Part shown: positions 8,361 through 17,419 of the stretch, one piece after another | Layout: the number at the start of each line of letters is the position of its first letter | How positions within the stretch are numbered: the stretch's first letter is position 1 | Program-made: the position numbers and the translations under genes | The notes under the pieces: generated by a model | Databases searched by the model: none | Told to the model about the DNA's origin: nothing | What the model saw: only the letters and a program-made list of their open reading frames with translations | Assembly (NCBI GenBank): GCA_010672585.1 | Contig: JAAHGF010000004.1 | Location: forward strand, 592,357 to 656,356 | Direction: 5' to 3' | From: Okeania sp. SIO1I7 | GTDB lineage: Bacteria > Cyanobacteriota > Cyanobacteriia > Cyanobacteriales > Microcoleaceae | DNA: 64,000 bases

Positions 8361-10215
8361 AAAAAAATCGGGGTTTTCTTGATGACTATTTGATAGATTT
8401 TTATCGGCTAATTCTATGATTTACAGGATGAATAAAAAATTCTATCTGTGGCGACTTATCATTGCAACGTTTGAGTATTTTTCCCTGGTTTTACTCGAAA
8501 AATCGGGATTTTCTTGATGAATACTTGGGAGATTTTCATTGGCTAATTCTATGATTTACAGGATGAAGAACAAATTCTATTTGTGGCGACTTATCATTGC
8601 AACGTTTGAGTATTTTTCCCTGGTTTTACTCGGAAAAAAAGGGGGTTTTCTTGATGAATACTTGGGAAATTTTCATTGGCTAATTCTATGATTTACAGGA
8701 TGAAGAACAAATTCTATTTGTGGCGACTTATCATTGCAACGTTTGAGTATTTTTCCCTGGTTTTACTCGGAAAAAAAGGGGGTTTTCTTGATGAATACTT
8801 GGGAAATTTTCATTGGCTAATTCTATGATTTACAGGATGAAGAACAAATTCTATTTGTGGCGACTTATCATTGCAACGTTTGAGTATTTTTCCCTGGTTT
8901 TACTCGAAAAAAAAGGGGGTTTTCTTGATGAATACTTGGGAGATTTTCATTGGCTAATTCTATGATTTACAGGATGAATAAAAAATTCTATCTGTGGCGA
9001 CTTATCATTGCAACGTTTGAGTATTTTCCCTGGTTTTACTCGAAAAATCGGGATTTTCTTGATTCGTATTTGATAGATTTTTATCGGCTAATTCTATGAT
9101 TGACAGGATAAGGAATTTTCTTGATGACTACTTGGGAGATTTTCATTAGCTAATTCTATGATTGATAGGATAAGGAATTTTCTTGATGACTACTTGGGGG
9201 ATTTTCATTGGCTAATTCTATGATTGACAGGATGAATAAAAAATTCTATCTGTGGCGACTTATCATTGCAACGTTTGAGTATTTTCCCTGGTTTTACTCG
9301 GAAAAATAGGGGGTTTTCTTGATGAATACTTGGGAGATTTTCATTGGCTAATTCTATGATTGACAGGATGAATAAAAATTTCTATCTGTGGCGACTTATC
9401 ATTGCAACGTTTGAGTATTTTCCCCTGGTTTTACTCGGAAAAATAGGGGTTTTCTTGATGACTCTTTGATAGATTTTCATCGGCTAATTCTATGATTAAC
9501 AGGATAAGGAATTTTCTTGATGACTACTTGGGAGATTTTCATTAGCTAATTCTATGATTGATAGGATAAGGAATTTTCTTGATGACTACTTGGGGGATTT
9601 TCATTGGCTAATTCTATGATTGACAGGATGAATAAAAAATTCTATCTGTGGCGACTTATCATTGCAACGTTTGAGTATTTTCCCTGGTTTTACTCGGAAA
9701 AATAGGGGGTTTTCTTGATGAATACTTGGGAGATTTTCATTGGCTAATTCTATGATTGACAGGATGAATAAAAATTTCTATCTGTGGCGACTTATCATTG
9801 CAACGTTTGAGTATTTTCCCCTGGTTTTACTCGGAAAAATAGGGGTTTTCTTGATGACTCTTTGATAGATTTTCATCGGCTAATTCTATGATTAACAGGA
9901 TAAGGAATTTTCTTGATGACTACTTGGGAGATTTTCATTAGCTAATTCTATGATTGATAGGATAAGGAATTTTCTTGATGACTACTTGGGGGATTTTCAT
10001 TGGCTAATTCTATGATTGACAGGATGAATAAAAAATTCTATCTGTGGCGACTTATCATTGCAACGTTTGAGTATTTTTCCCTGGTTTTACTCGGAAAAAT
10101 CGCGGTTTTCTTGATTCGTATTTGATAGATTTTTATCGGCTAATTCCATGATTGACAGGATGAATAAAAAATTCTATCTGTGGCGACTTATCATTGCAAA
10201 GTTTGAGTATCTGCC
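8361..10215. repeat. Higher-order tandem repeat, 136-bp units in 396-bp blocks
   Basis: Eleven copies of GTGGCGACTTATCATTGCAA start at 8448, 8583, 8720, 8857, 8994, 9252, 9388, 9648, 9784, 10044 and 10180. Spacings are ~136 bp at first, then alternate 136 and ~260, giving a 396-bp higher-order period (9252-9648-10044 and 9388-9784-10180). The extra ~124 bp in the long blocks is two copies of a ~62-bp subunit containing AAGGAATTTTCTTGATGACTA. Each unit carries an ATG-led frame starting MNKKFYLWRLIIATFEY or a close variant; copy 8974-9099 stays open for 41 codons and the others break sooner. The array separates the ATP-grasp gene from the COG4299 gene. Confidence 0.92.
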
Positions 10216-10266
10216 GAAAGTTTTGCGCTGAATTATGAATCCTAATAACTAAATGCTTAATGTTGA

Positions 10267-11373
10267 TTAAACTTTAAGAAACCAACTGCGACGATACATT
10301 AAATCAGAAATTCCCCACCACAATAACACATTAACAATAGCAAAAATCAAAGAACCATTAAATGAACCAGCCCAAGATTGGAAAAATTGTTCATATATCC
10401 ATGTCTTAATAGTAGGAGAATTTTCAACCATACTAATTTTGTTATAAATCATTAGCCTAGCTAAAAATCCAGAGGCGACAAATATCAATATGGCATTTAA
10501 TCCCATCACTTCAAATGGATGTCCCCATTTTTGCCAACCTCGAACTTCGATCGCCTCATAACAAGCAGCTAATAACAGTAAAGCCCATCCGCAGGTAAAT
10601 ATTACATAGGAACTTGTCCATAAAGCTTTATTGATGGGAAAAAATAGTCCCCACAGATACCCGACTACTAAACAACTTAGACCGGAAATTACTAGATTTA
10701 GGCTGGTGCGACTTTTGGTTGGTTGATGTTTGAGCCATTCTCCTGCAAAGTAGCCAATGAGAATTGTGGCAATAGCGGGTAAGGTGCTAAATAGTCCTTC
10801 TGGGTCGTATGGTTTTCCGGCCCACAGATGCTGTTGAGTAAGAATGAGGCGATCAATATAAGCAGCAAGATTTCCTTCTGGGGAAAGGTCGCCAGGGCCA
10901 TAATTAGGAACGGGTATTAATTGCATGGCTATCCAGTATCCAATTAGTAATACAGTGGCAAGTCCATAAAGTTGTTTTCTCGAAAGGTTAAGGATGGCGA
11001 TCGCTGCAAGGAGGTAGGCTAAACTAATACGTTGTAATACTCCCATGATACGAATAGTAGCTAAGTTGTAATTAGGAAAGCCATTTAGTAGTAAACCTAA
11101 GAGAAAAAGTATGAGGCATCTTTGTAAAATTCGCCGATAAACTTTTGGAGTTGCTTGGTTTTTTTCGGTGTATTTTGACAGGGAAAAAGTCATTGCTACA
11201 CCTGCGATAAATAGGAAGAAGGGAAATACTAAATCTGTGGGTGTACAGCCATGCCATTTTGCGTGAAGTAAGGGTGGATAAACATGATTCCAACTGCCTG
11301 GATTATTAACAAGAATCATACTAGCAATTGTGATGCCACGAAATACATCTAGAGATTTTAAACGCATTTTCAT
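10267..11373 (-). CDS. COG4299/NagX-type membrane acyltransferase-like protein
   Basis: 368 residues with about ten hydrophobic membrane segments. The N-terminal signature SLDVFRGITIASMILVNN followed by WHGCTPTDLVFPFFLFIAG is that of the COG4299 family (NagX, DUF5009), related to the lysosomal heparan-alpha-glucosaminide N-acetyltransferase HGSNAT. These inner-membrane proteins are thought to move an acyl group across the membrane onto sugars; no substrate can be given here. The His of AKWHGC and the Asp of TPTD are conserved. Translation may start at either of two methionines two codons apart (MKM). The gene stands alone between a repeat array and a spacer. Confidence 0.85.
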   Translation of the reverse strand: MKMRLKSLDVFRGITIASMILVNNPGSWNHVYPPLLHAKWHGCTPTDLVFPFFLFIAGVAMTFSLSKYTEKNQATPKVYRRILQRCLILFLLGLLLNGFPNYNLATIRIMGVLQRISLAYLLAAIAILNLSRKQLYGLATVLLIGYWIAMQLIPVPNYGPGDLSPEGNLAAYIDRLILTQQHLWAGKPYDPEGLFSTLPAIATILIGYFAGEWLKHQPTKSRTSLNLVISGLSCLVVGYLWGLFFPINKALWTSSYVIFTCGWALLLLAACYEAIEVRGWQKWGHPFEVMGLNAILIFVASGFLARLMIYNKISMVENSPTIKTWIYEQFFQSWAGSFNGSLIFAIVNVLLWWGISDLMYRRSWFLKV

Positions 11374-11692
11374 TGAAGTTTTTATAGTAGAGATTTATAC
11401 TACCGCGTTTTGATTATGATTGGCAGTAAAACCCCAATTTTTATTCATAAATATCAAAAATATCAAAAAAATAAATTCTCTAATTTTCTATATATAAAGT
11501 AGTTATTTCATATTTTCTTGGAAAACTCTGGCGTTCGTTAATATTAAACCTTTGTAATGCCTCGCCAAAAACTTAGTTGTCAGGTCTATGTCTATTCAAA
11601 AACATCTTGATTATTTTTAGAGTAATTGCACTTAATACAAGCAGGAAATATATTACTAGAGGTAGTTCTTCCTCCTTGTAGATATAGGAATA

Positions 11693-11728
11693 ATATGGTC
11701 TCAAGTATTAGTGTAATTGAGACCATAT
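11693..11728. repeat. Perfect 12-bp inverted repeat in a 600-bp spacer
   Basis: ATATGGTCTCAA (11693-11704) and TTGAGACCATAT (11717-11728) pair perfectly around a 12-nt loop. There is no T-run on either side, so it is not a standard terminator; it could be an operator or a relic of a small element. The rest of 11374-11979 holds no recognisable gene. Confidence 0.7.
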
Positions 11729-11979
11729 GATAGCAGCAAAAATTGACTTTTTAATTTATGACTAAAACTTATCTATTTACCAATTTTAGCTATGGCCTTT
11801 CTCAAGTTACTGAGATACAGTTGTTTTTCTTCTTTTCTATTTCCTACTCCCTAAAATAAACGAATTTTATACCTCATGTTTCTTGGGAATTGCTACATAA
11901 AATAAGTAGCTTTAATAAGAAGGTACATATTTTTTTGCTGCATTCAAGCTTTGTTTATTTAGTCGCGACTTAAATTACC

Positions 11980-12312
11980 TTATTGAGGTACCTCTTTGTC
12001 ATATAAATCAAACTCTTGTGGTGTTCCATTTAAATCAGAGATAAATTTTTCATATAACTCTTGATTACCATTTTCTATATCCCATACTTCATCCACCCAA
12101 GTGAGCAAAAAAGCTTCGGTTTGATTAATTTCACCATCATCTTTTGTAAAAGATCCCTTACGCAATCTTTCTCTCACCCCATCGCTATTAGAGAGAAGAT
12201 GCTCTAAAATATCTTTAGATACAAAATCCAACTTATTTTCCATGTGTGGGTAAACTTCAAGAACTTCTTTGATTAGGAGGTCGAATACTTCTTTGTGAGT
12301 GATTTTTGCCAT
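11980..12312 (-). CDS. Small acidic hypothetical protein
   Basis: 110 residues, strongly acidic, predicted mostly helical (MAKITHKEVFDLLIKEVLEV...), with no signal peptide, membrane segment or motif I recognise. It ends in an acidic tail. It is transcribed divergently from the DUF5131 gene across a ~360-bp AT-rich spacer, so the two may share regulation. Codon usage resembles its neighbours. It could be a partner of the DUF5131/TcmP pair, but position is the only support. Confidence 0.6.
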   Translation of the reverse strand: MAKITHKEVFDLLIKEVLEVYPHMENKLDFVSKDILEHLLSNSDGVRERLRKGSFTKDDGEINQTEAFLLTWVDEVWDIENGNQELYEKFISDLNGTPQEFDLYDKEVPQ

Positions 12313-12670
12313 GATTAGGACAGTTTTTAATTAGTTTTGTTTAAAATAAATTTTTTTGGGGGGCTTTCCCTATATCTTTGTATTTTTTTAATATTCAAAA
12401 GATTAAGTAATTTTGCTTTACTCTCGTTGTTAATGCTATTTAAAATATCCAAATATCTAATTAATTTTGCTTATGTCCTTAACTATTTTGTTATTAATAT
12501 TCAGTAACTATTATATTTTTTTTGAGATAATTTTAAGTTTTCATATTACTAGAAAAATAGACTTGTTTATATATCCCCAAAAAAGCTATGATTTACTAAG
12601 AGATAAAAACACGTTTAATTCAACAATTAAACCTTAATAATTATTCTTTTTTGAGAAGGTAAATTTAATT
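12313..12670. other. AT-rich divergent intergenic region
   Basis: Very AT-rich spacer between two divergent genes, presumably holding both promoters. AGAAGG about 12 bases before the ATG at 12671 is the likely ribosome-binding site of the DUF5131 gene. No other structure seen. Confidence 0.4.
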
Positions 12671-13456
12671 ATGGCTAGCAATAAAACTGGTATCCAATGG
12701 ACGGATAAGAGCTGGAATCCTACAACAGGTTGTGACAAAGTTAGTCCTGGTTGTACTCATTGTTATGCAGAAGCAATTACAAAACGTTTTACTAATAATT
12801 TTCCTGAAGGATTTGCTTTAAAACTTCATCCTGAGCGTTTGAAACAACCTTTAAGTTGGCGTACTCCTAGCCGAATTTTTGTTAATTCAATGAGCGATAT
12901 TTTCCATGAAGATGTTCCTATTGATTTTATCAAACAAGTCTTTGAAATAATTGGCAAAACCCCTTGGCATATTTATCAAATTTTGACGAAAAGACATGAA
13001 CGTTTAGTTGATTTAGCACCTCAATTAGAATGGCATGAAAATATTTGGATGGGTGTATCAGTGGAAAGTCAAAATTATGTTCATAGGGTCGATTATTTAC
13101 GAGAAGTACCTGTTAATGTGAAGTTCCTTTCTTGTGAACCACTTTTAGGAAATTTACAACTTAATTTAACAGATATTAATTGGGTAATTGTAGGTGGTGA
13201 ATCAGGCAATAAATATCGTCCGATGAAAGAGGAATGGGTAAAAAATATTTATGAACAATGTCAAGCTGCTAATGTAGCTTTTTTCTTTAAACAATGGGGA
13301 GGTAGAACTCCTAAAGCTTTAGGCAGAATTTTTGAGGGAAAAGTTTGGGATGAAATGCCAGAAGTGTGGGAAAAACATCAAGAAAAATTCTTAAGTCGTG
13401 TTCCTACAAGTCAGAAGAAAAATTTTTATTTGCCCGTAGTTAAAAATAAATTATGA
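12671..13456 (+). CDS. DUF5131 (phage Gp37/Gp68) three-Cys-motif protein
   Basis: 261 residues of the DUF5131/Gp37-Gp68 family, recognised by IQWTDKSWNPTTGCDKVSPGC then THCYAEA near the N-terminus, by FVNSMSDIFHEDVP, and by WVIVGGESG. The cysteines C21, C28 and C31 form a CxxxxxxCxxC array that resembles a radical-SAM iron-sulfur site with altered spacing; whether a cluster is bound is unproven. Such proteins occur in phages and chromosomal islands, commonly beside TcmP, as here: the next gene is tcmP on the opposite strand with a 45-bp gap. Function is unknown; modification of a nucleic acid or protein is a reasonable guess. Confidence 0.9.
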   Translation: MASNKTGIQWTDKSWNPTTGCDKVSPGCTHCYAEAITKRFTNNFPEGFALKLHPERLKQPLSWRTPSRIFVNSMSDIFHEDVPIDFIKQVFEIIGKTPWHIYQILTKRHERLVDLAPQLEWHENIWMGVSVESQNYVHRVDYLREVPVNVKFLSCEPLLGNLQLNLTDINWVIVGGESGNKYRPMKEEWVKNIYEQCQAANVAFFFKQWGGRTPKALGRIFEGKVWDEMPEVWEKHQEKFLSRVPTSQKKNFYLPVVKNKL

Positions 13457-13501
13457 GTTGTACTAATGATGAACTATTACAACTCAAATTAACACTTTAG
13501 A

Positions 13502-14794
13502 TTATTCTACTATCCTTAATTTACTCTCTAATGTGTAACCCTTTCTTGAACCTGGATTTTTTATCTCCAACATACCTTCTTGATAAAGCAAGTCTAATAT
13601 GTGGTTGTAAAATTGAGTTCTTTTTAATAAACCTATATTATCTAATTCTAAAATAATTTTAGTAATGGCATCTTTAAAGGATATCCAGTCTGGTCTAACT
13701 TTTCTGAGTATTTCAATTGATATAGGTTTAATTATTGCAATTCTTCTATTATTTTCTGCATTCCACTCTTTTTCTAAAAATTTATGATTGCCCTGATAAC
13801 TATCTTGAAAAAAAAGTAATCTTTCTTCTTCCCAAACAAATTCATTTATAAATTCCCCAAAAGCTTTTTCTGGATGATTACTACCAACTACAATACTGTA
13901 TTTAGGTCTATTATCTTTATATGTTTCCTTAACTTCAAAGCTAGTCACCCCTTTGAATTTAGTTTCATTTCTGATTCTATCTTTGAAATATTCAAGTGCC
14001 CACTTTTCAAACTCTTGAGGCTGAGTTTGAAGTTTTAACCATTGAGGTTTCCAATCTTTATCTGAATTAAAACCTAGTAGTTTTGTTAAGTTACGAGTAT
14101 AACTTTCACTAGCTTTCTGTTGTTTAGAGTTATTATATGATGTTTTATAATGTCCAGCATGACGAGCTACTTGTATATTATGAAATAGTAAAAAGAGTTC
14201 ACCCTTGTTCTGATTAACATAATTTCCAATAGAAGATATTTGCTCAAAAGTAACTCCTTTAACAGCAAAAGCATCAAGGAAAAACAAAGTAGGATAGTTG
14301 TCTAATTCTTGAAAAATTTTAGGTAAAGCATCTTCAAACTTTTGAGGTTCATAAATTTTGTAGAATAAATTTTTACCCACAGGTTCACAATTCTCTTTTA
14401 GCTGTTGGTTTAAAGATAAATCTGACTCTACAAAAAAGCATCTTAAGTTAACTCGTTTTTCTTGATGAAAAAGTTTAGCACATTTGAGAGCTATTAAAGG
14501 TGAACCGTCAGTATTTTCAAATTCATGTTCATATTTACTAGCCCAAAAATTAGAATTTTTGACAAAATCTTCTATTCCAATTCCTATTTCATATCTACCT
14601 GAACCTGCAAAGCAATCAACATAATTTATATATTCAGATTGAAAAGGTTTGTTACCACCTAGATTGTAACAGTGAGACTGTATATATCTAAGCATAATTC
14701 TATGTTTAGACGCTGACCAAGAACGTTTGCGAGTAAAGAAATTATCTGAATTATGAGGTTCAATAGGAAATAAAGATAGTTGCTCGCCTTCCAT
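13502..14794 (-). CDS. tcmP: Three-Cys-motif partner protein TcmP
   Basis: 430 residues matching the TcmP family, named for its habit of sitting beside three-Cys-motif (DUF5131) genes. The start has SASKHRIMLRYIQSHCYNLGG, then a methyltransferase-like motif I (YVDCFAGSGRYE, ~residues 58-69), GSPLIALKCA, and a motif-IV-like segment (TLFFLDAFAVKGV, ~168-180). The C-terminal ~100 residues look like a winged-helix module (TQFYNHILDLLYQEGMLEI). The Rossmann-like core suggests an S-adenosylmethionine-dependent or nucleotide-binding enzyme, but no substrate is known to me. It converges on the DUF5131 gene, so they are not one operon. The ATG start lies in AT-rich DNA with a poor ribosome-binding site. 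Confidence 0.88.
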   Translation of the reverse strand: MEGEQLSLFPIEPHNSDNFFTRKRSWSASKHRIMLRYIQSHCYNLGGNKPFQSEYINYVDCFAGSGRYEIGIGIEDFVKNSNFWASKYEHEFENTDGSPLIALKCAKLFHQEKRVNLRCFFVESDLSLNQQLKENCEPVGKNLFYKIYEPQKFEDALPKIFQELDNYPTLFFLDAFAVKGVTFEQISSIGNYVNQNKGELFLLFHNIQVARHAGHYKTSYNNSKQQKASESYTRNLTKLLGFNSDKDWKPQWLKLQTQPQEFEKWALEYFKDRIRNETKFKGVTSFEVKETYKDNRPKYSIVVGSNHPEKAFGEFINEFVWEEERLLFFQDSYQGNHKFLEKEWNAENNRRIAIIKPISIEILRKVRPDWISFKDAITKIILELDNIGLLKRTQFYNHILDLLYQEGMLEIKNPGSRKGYTLESKLRIVE

Positions 14795-14938
14795 ATTTAA
14801 CTTTGAAAATTTTACAGTGAATTATTTTCTATAAATTTTAACATCAGATTATAAGTTTGGTAGTATCAATATATATAATATTTTTTATATTTTTTTTTAC
14901 TGGTGTTATAATAGTTTGATATTAAGCACCAAAATATT

Positions 14939-15058
14939 GGGTGCATCTCAATTTTTAATAAAGCCAAAAAATTATCGCTTTTAGGCAACAGGCAACAGGC
15001 AACAGGCAACAGGGAATATATAGGAAAAAAAGTATTTTTGCAAATATGAGATGCACCC
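14939..15058. mobile_element. MITE-like element B, copy 1 (120 bp, 8-bp target duplication)
   Basis: Perfect 12-bp terminal inverted repeats GGGTGCATCTCA / TGAGATGCACCC bound a 120-bp element, flanked on both sides by the direct repeat AAAATATT, which looks like an 8-bp target-site duplication. Inside are AGGCAACAGGCAACAGG-type repeats. A second copy is at 27900-28024. It has no coding capacity and would depend on a transposase elsewhere. A minus-strand frame across it is spurious. Confidence 0.85.
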
Positions 15059-15350
15059 AAAATATTTAGTTACAATTTCAGTTTTTACTAAAAATGTTTC
15101 TCTAAACTCATCAAAAAAAGAATTATTTGTCATATTCCTACACTTGAAAAATATCTAGTAACAATCGCTCTATTTTAATACTCATTTAGATATTGTTGTT
15201 ATTAAGAAAATTAATTTTTTGTTAACACCAGGTATTTTTAGTCTATTGATATTCTAGACTATTCAAATAAAGGTTAAATTAATTCAATATTTGATTCAAT
15301 TCTAGTTTTAAAATTCTTCAAAAATAGAATACTATTTACTATTTAAAATT

Positions 15351-15522
15351 ACCGAATAATTAAGGTTTAAAGCCTCTCCTTTAAAGGAGAAAAAAGTGCT
15401 TGAGGGATAGCAAGGTCTCCTTGCCATATCCAATCGACCAAGAGAATAAAAATTTTTCCTTCAGCGTCAATTCTCTTCTTTTCAAGGAGAGGTAGTTGTT
15501 AATTATTAATCATTAATTGTTG
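15351..15522 (+). repeat. Dispersed repeat family A, copy 2 (short form)
   Basis: Begins ACCGAATAATTAAGGTTTAA and ends with AAGGAGAGGTAGTTGTTAATTA. It lacks the long GC-rich core of copies 1 and 5 but keeps the GCCATATCCAATCGACCAAG word. It ends close to the start of the TPR gene. Confidence 0.8.
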
Positions 15523-15546
15523 AACAGCCTAATAAAGGATAAAAAT

Positions 15547-17319
15547 ATGAACAGAGAACAAAGAAGAAAAGCAGCTAAAAATAAAAGTAAAAAACCACTA
15601 AACAATAATCTCCCAGAAAATGCCTTATCCCATGCTTTGTCTTTTCACAAAAGCGGGCAACTACAAGAGGCAAAAGTTATCTATGAAAAAATTATTCAGT
15701 CGGAACAAAATAATTCTCAAGCCTTAAATTATCTGGGCGTACTTAAAGCACAAATGGGAGATAATAAAAGCGCAATAAATTTAATAAATCAAGCTGTTAA
15801 TCTAGAACCGAATAATTTTGGATACCTCAATAATCTCGGTAATACTTATCGCACTGCTCAACAACTAGATAATGCTATTGACTGTTATAAACGGGCAATT
15901 AAACTAAATCAAAACTCTGCTGACTCTCACCTAAACTTGGGAATTGCTTTGACAGAAAAAGGAATCATAGAAGAGGCGATCGCTACCTTACAAAAAGCCT
16001 TAACTATTAATCCAAATCATCCACGAGTTAATATGACTCTGGGAGATATATTTCAAACTCAAGGGAAGTTAGATGAAGCAATATCTTCTTACATAAAAGC
16101 TATTTCTATAGTTCCCAATAATTTTGATGCTCTATCATCTTTAGGTATGGCATTTTACCGCCGTGGCAACCTCAAAGAATCACAAAAAGCTTATCAACAA
16201 GCATTAGAAATTAATCCCCATTCCACAGAATGTTTGACTAATATTGCTGCTACTTTTTATGAGCAGGGAAGAGTTGATGTAGCTGAAGCTTGTTATCAAG
16301 CAGTTATCGATCTAATTCCTACTTCTGCTGATGCTCATATCAATCTAGGTTTTCTGTTAAGTCAACAGGAAAAATATGAGGCAGCTATTAAAAGTTATAA
16401 CTTAGCATTGAAGCACGATAAAAATTCTATTCATGCCATGGCAGGTTTAGCAGAAATTCTAGGGAAAAAGTCTGAATGGGAAGCAGCAATAAAGCTATAT
16501 CAGAAAATTATTAAACATAATTCTAACTCTGCTGATACTTATGCACAATTAGGAATAGCTTTGCGAGAAATAGATAAATCTGAAGAAGCGATCGCTCAAT
16601 TTGAAAAAGCTATAAATATTAATCATAGACATATTAAAGCTTATGCTCATCTAGGTTTAGCTCTGCAAGATTTAGGTAAAAAATCTGAAGCTGAGTCAAT
16701 TTTTGATTGTTCAGAATTAGTAGCTAAATACCAGTTTGTCAATGTAGAAGGATGGGAGAATTTGGCAGCTTATAATAGTGACTTGAAAGATTACATTGTC
16801 CGACATCCTACTCTTTTAAAAGACCGACCAGGTAAACCAATAAATAGAGGTAGTCAAACTTACGAAATTTTTACAGATAATACTCCTGTTATGGCAGCAC
16901 TAAGCAAAAAAATTAATAGTTCTCTCCATGATTATTTTAGTCGTTTTACTGATAACTCTAATTATCAATTTTTCCATAATTTACCCTCAGACTGGAAGCT
17001 CAGTGGTTGGGCAGTTATTTTAGAGTCAGAAGGATTTCAAAACTCTCATATTCATCCTGAAAGTTATTGCAGTGGCGTTTATTATATTCAAGTTCCTAAT
17101 AGTGTAAAAGAAAATCATAATGGGTCTGGTTACTTAAATTTTGGTACTTCTTTTCCCTCAGAGCAAGAAATGGAAAATCAAGAGAAATATTTGATTCAAC
17201 CAGAAGCAGGATTATTAGTCATTTTTCCTTCTTATTTTTGGCACTCTACTATTCCATTTACTGGAGATAGCGAACGAATTTGTATTTCATTTAATTTGAT
17301 TCCTCTAGATAGTAAATAA
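15547..17319 (+). CDS. TPR protein with C-terminal 2OG-Fe(II) oxygenase domain
   Basis: 590 residues from ATG 15547, chosen because AAAGGA lies 8 bases upstream and the protein then begins with the basic MNREQRRKAAKNKSKK; a TTG at 15517 is less likely. Residues ~35-395 are about ten tetratricopeptide repeats (LNYLGVLKAQMGDNKSAINL and similar), a protein-interaction scaffold. The last ~190 residues match the putative 2OG-Fe(II) oxygenase family (TIGR02466 type): HIHPESYCSGVYYIQVP (His501/His503), then FPSYFWHSTIPF (His566) and Arg577 in SERICISF, positions fitting iron and 2-oxoglutarate binding. It probably hydroxylates a protein or small molecule. Its 3' end has been copied into the downstream spacer. 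Confidence 0.88.
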   Translation: MNREQRRKAAKNKSKKPLNNNLPENALSHALSFHKSGQLQEAKVIYEKIIQSEQNNSQALNYLGVLKAQMGDNKSAINLINQAVNLEPNNFGYLNNLGNTYRTAQQLDNAIDCYKRAIKLNQNSADSHLNLGIALTEKGIIEEAIATLQKALTINPNHPRVNMTLGDIFQTQGKLDEAISSYIKAISIVPNNFDALSSLGMAFYRRGNLKESQKAYQQALEINPHSTECLTNIAATFYEQGRVDVAEACYQAVIDLIPTSADAHINLGFLLSQQEKYEAAIKSYNLALKHDKNSIHAMAGLAEILGKKSEWEAAIKLYQKIIKHNSNSADTYAQLGIALREIDKSEEAIAQFEKAININHRHIKAYAHLGLALQDLGKKSEAESIFDCSELVAKYQFVNVEGWENLAAYNSDLKDYIVRHPTLLKDRPGKPINRGSQTYEIFTDNTPVMAALSKKINSSLHDYFSRFTDNSNYQFFHNLPSDWKLSGWAVILESEGFQNSHIHPESYCSGVYYIQVPNSVKENHNGSGYLNFGTSFPSEQEMENQEKYLIQPEAGLLVIFPSYFWHSTIPFTGDSERICISFNLIPLDSK

Positions 17320-17419
17320 ATCAAAATATGAGCTTTGGGCAAATACTTCATCTTTTAGGTAGAGGCGAGTTTAAATATAAATCAATTTTTCCTTATCCTC
17401 TCTAACAAAATAATTATGA

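Noticed and set aside
8361..10215. Possible diversity-generating retroelement or CRISPR-like locus
   Set aside because: No reverse transcriptase or cas gene, and units repeat along their full length.
14866..15060. 64-codon minus-strand frame
   Set aside because: It is MITE-like element B and its CAACAGG repeats read as protein.
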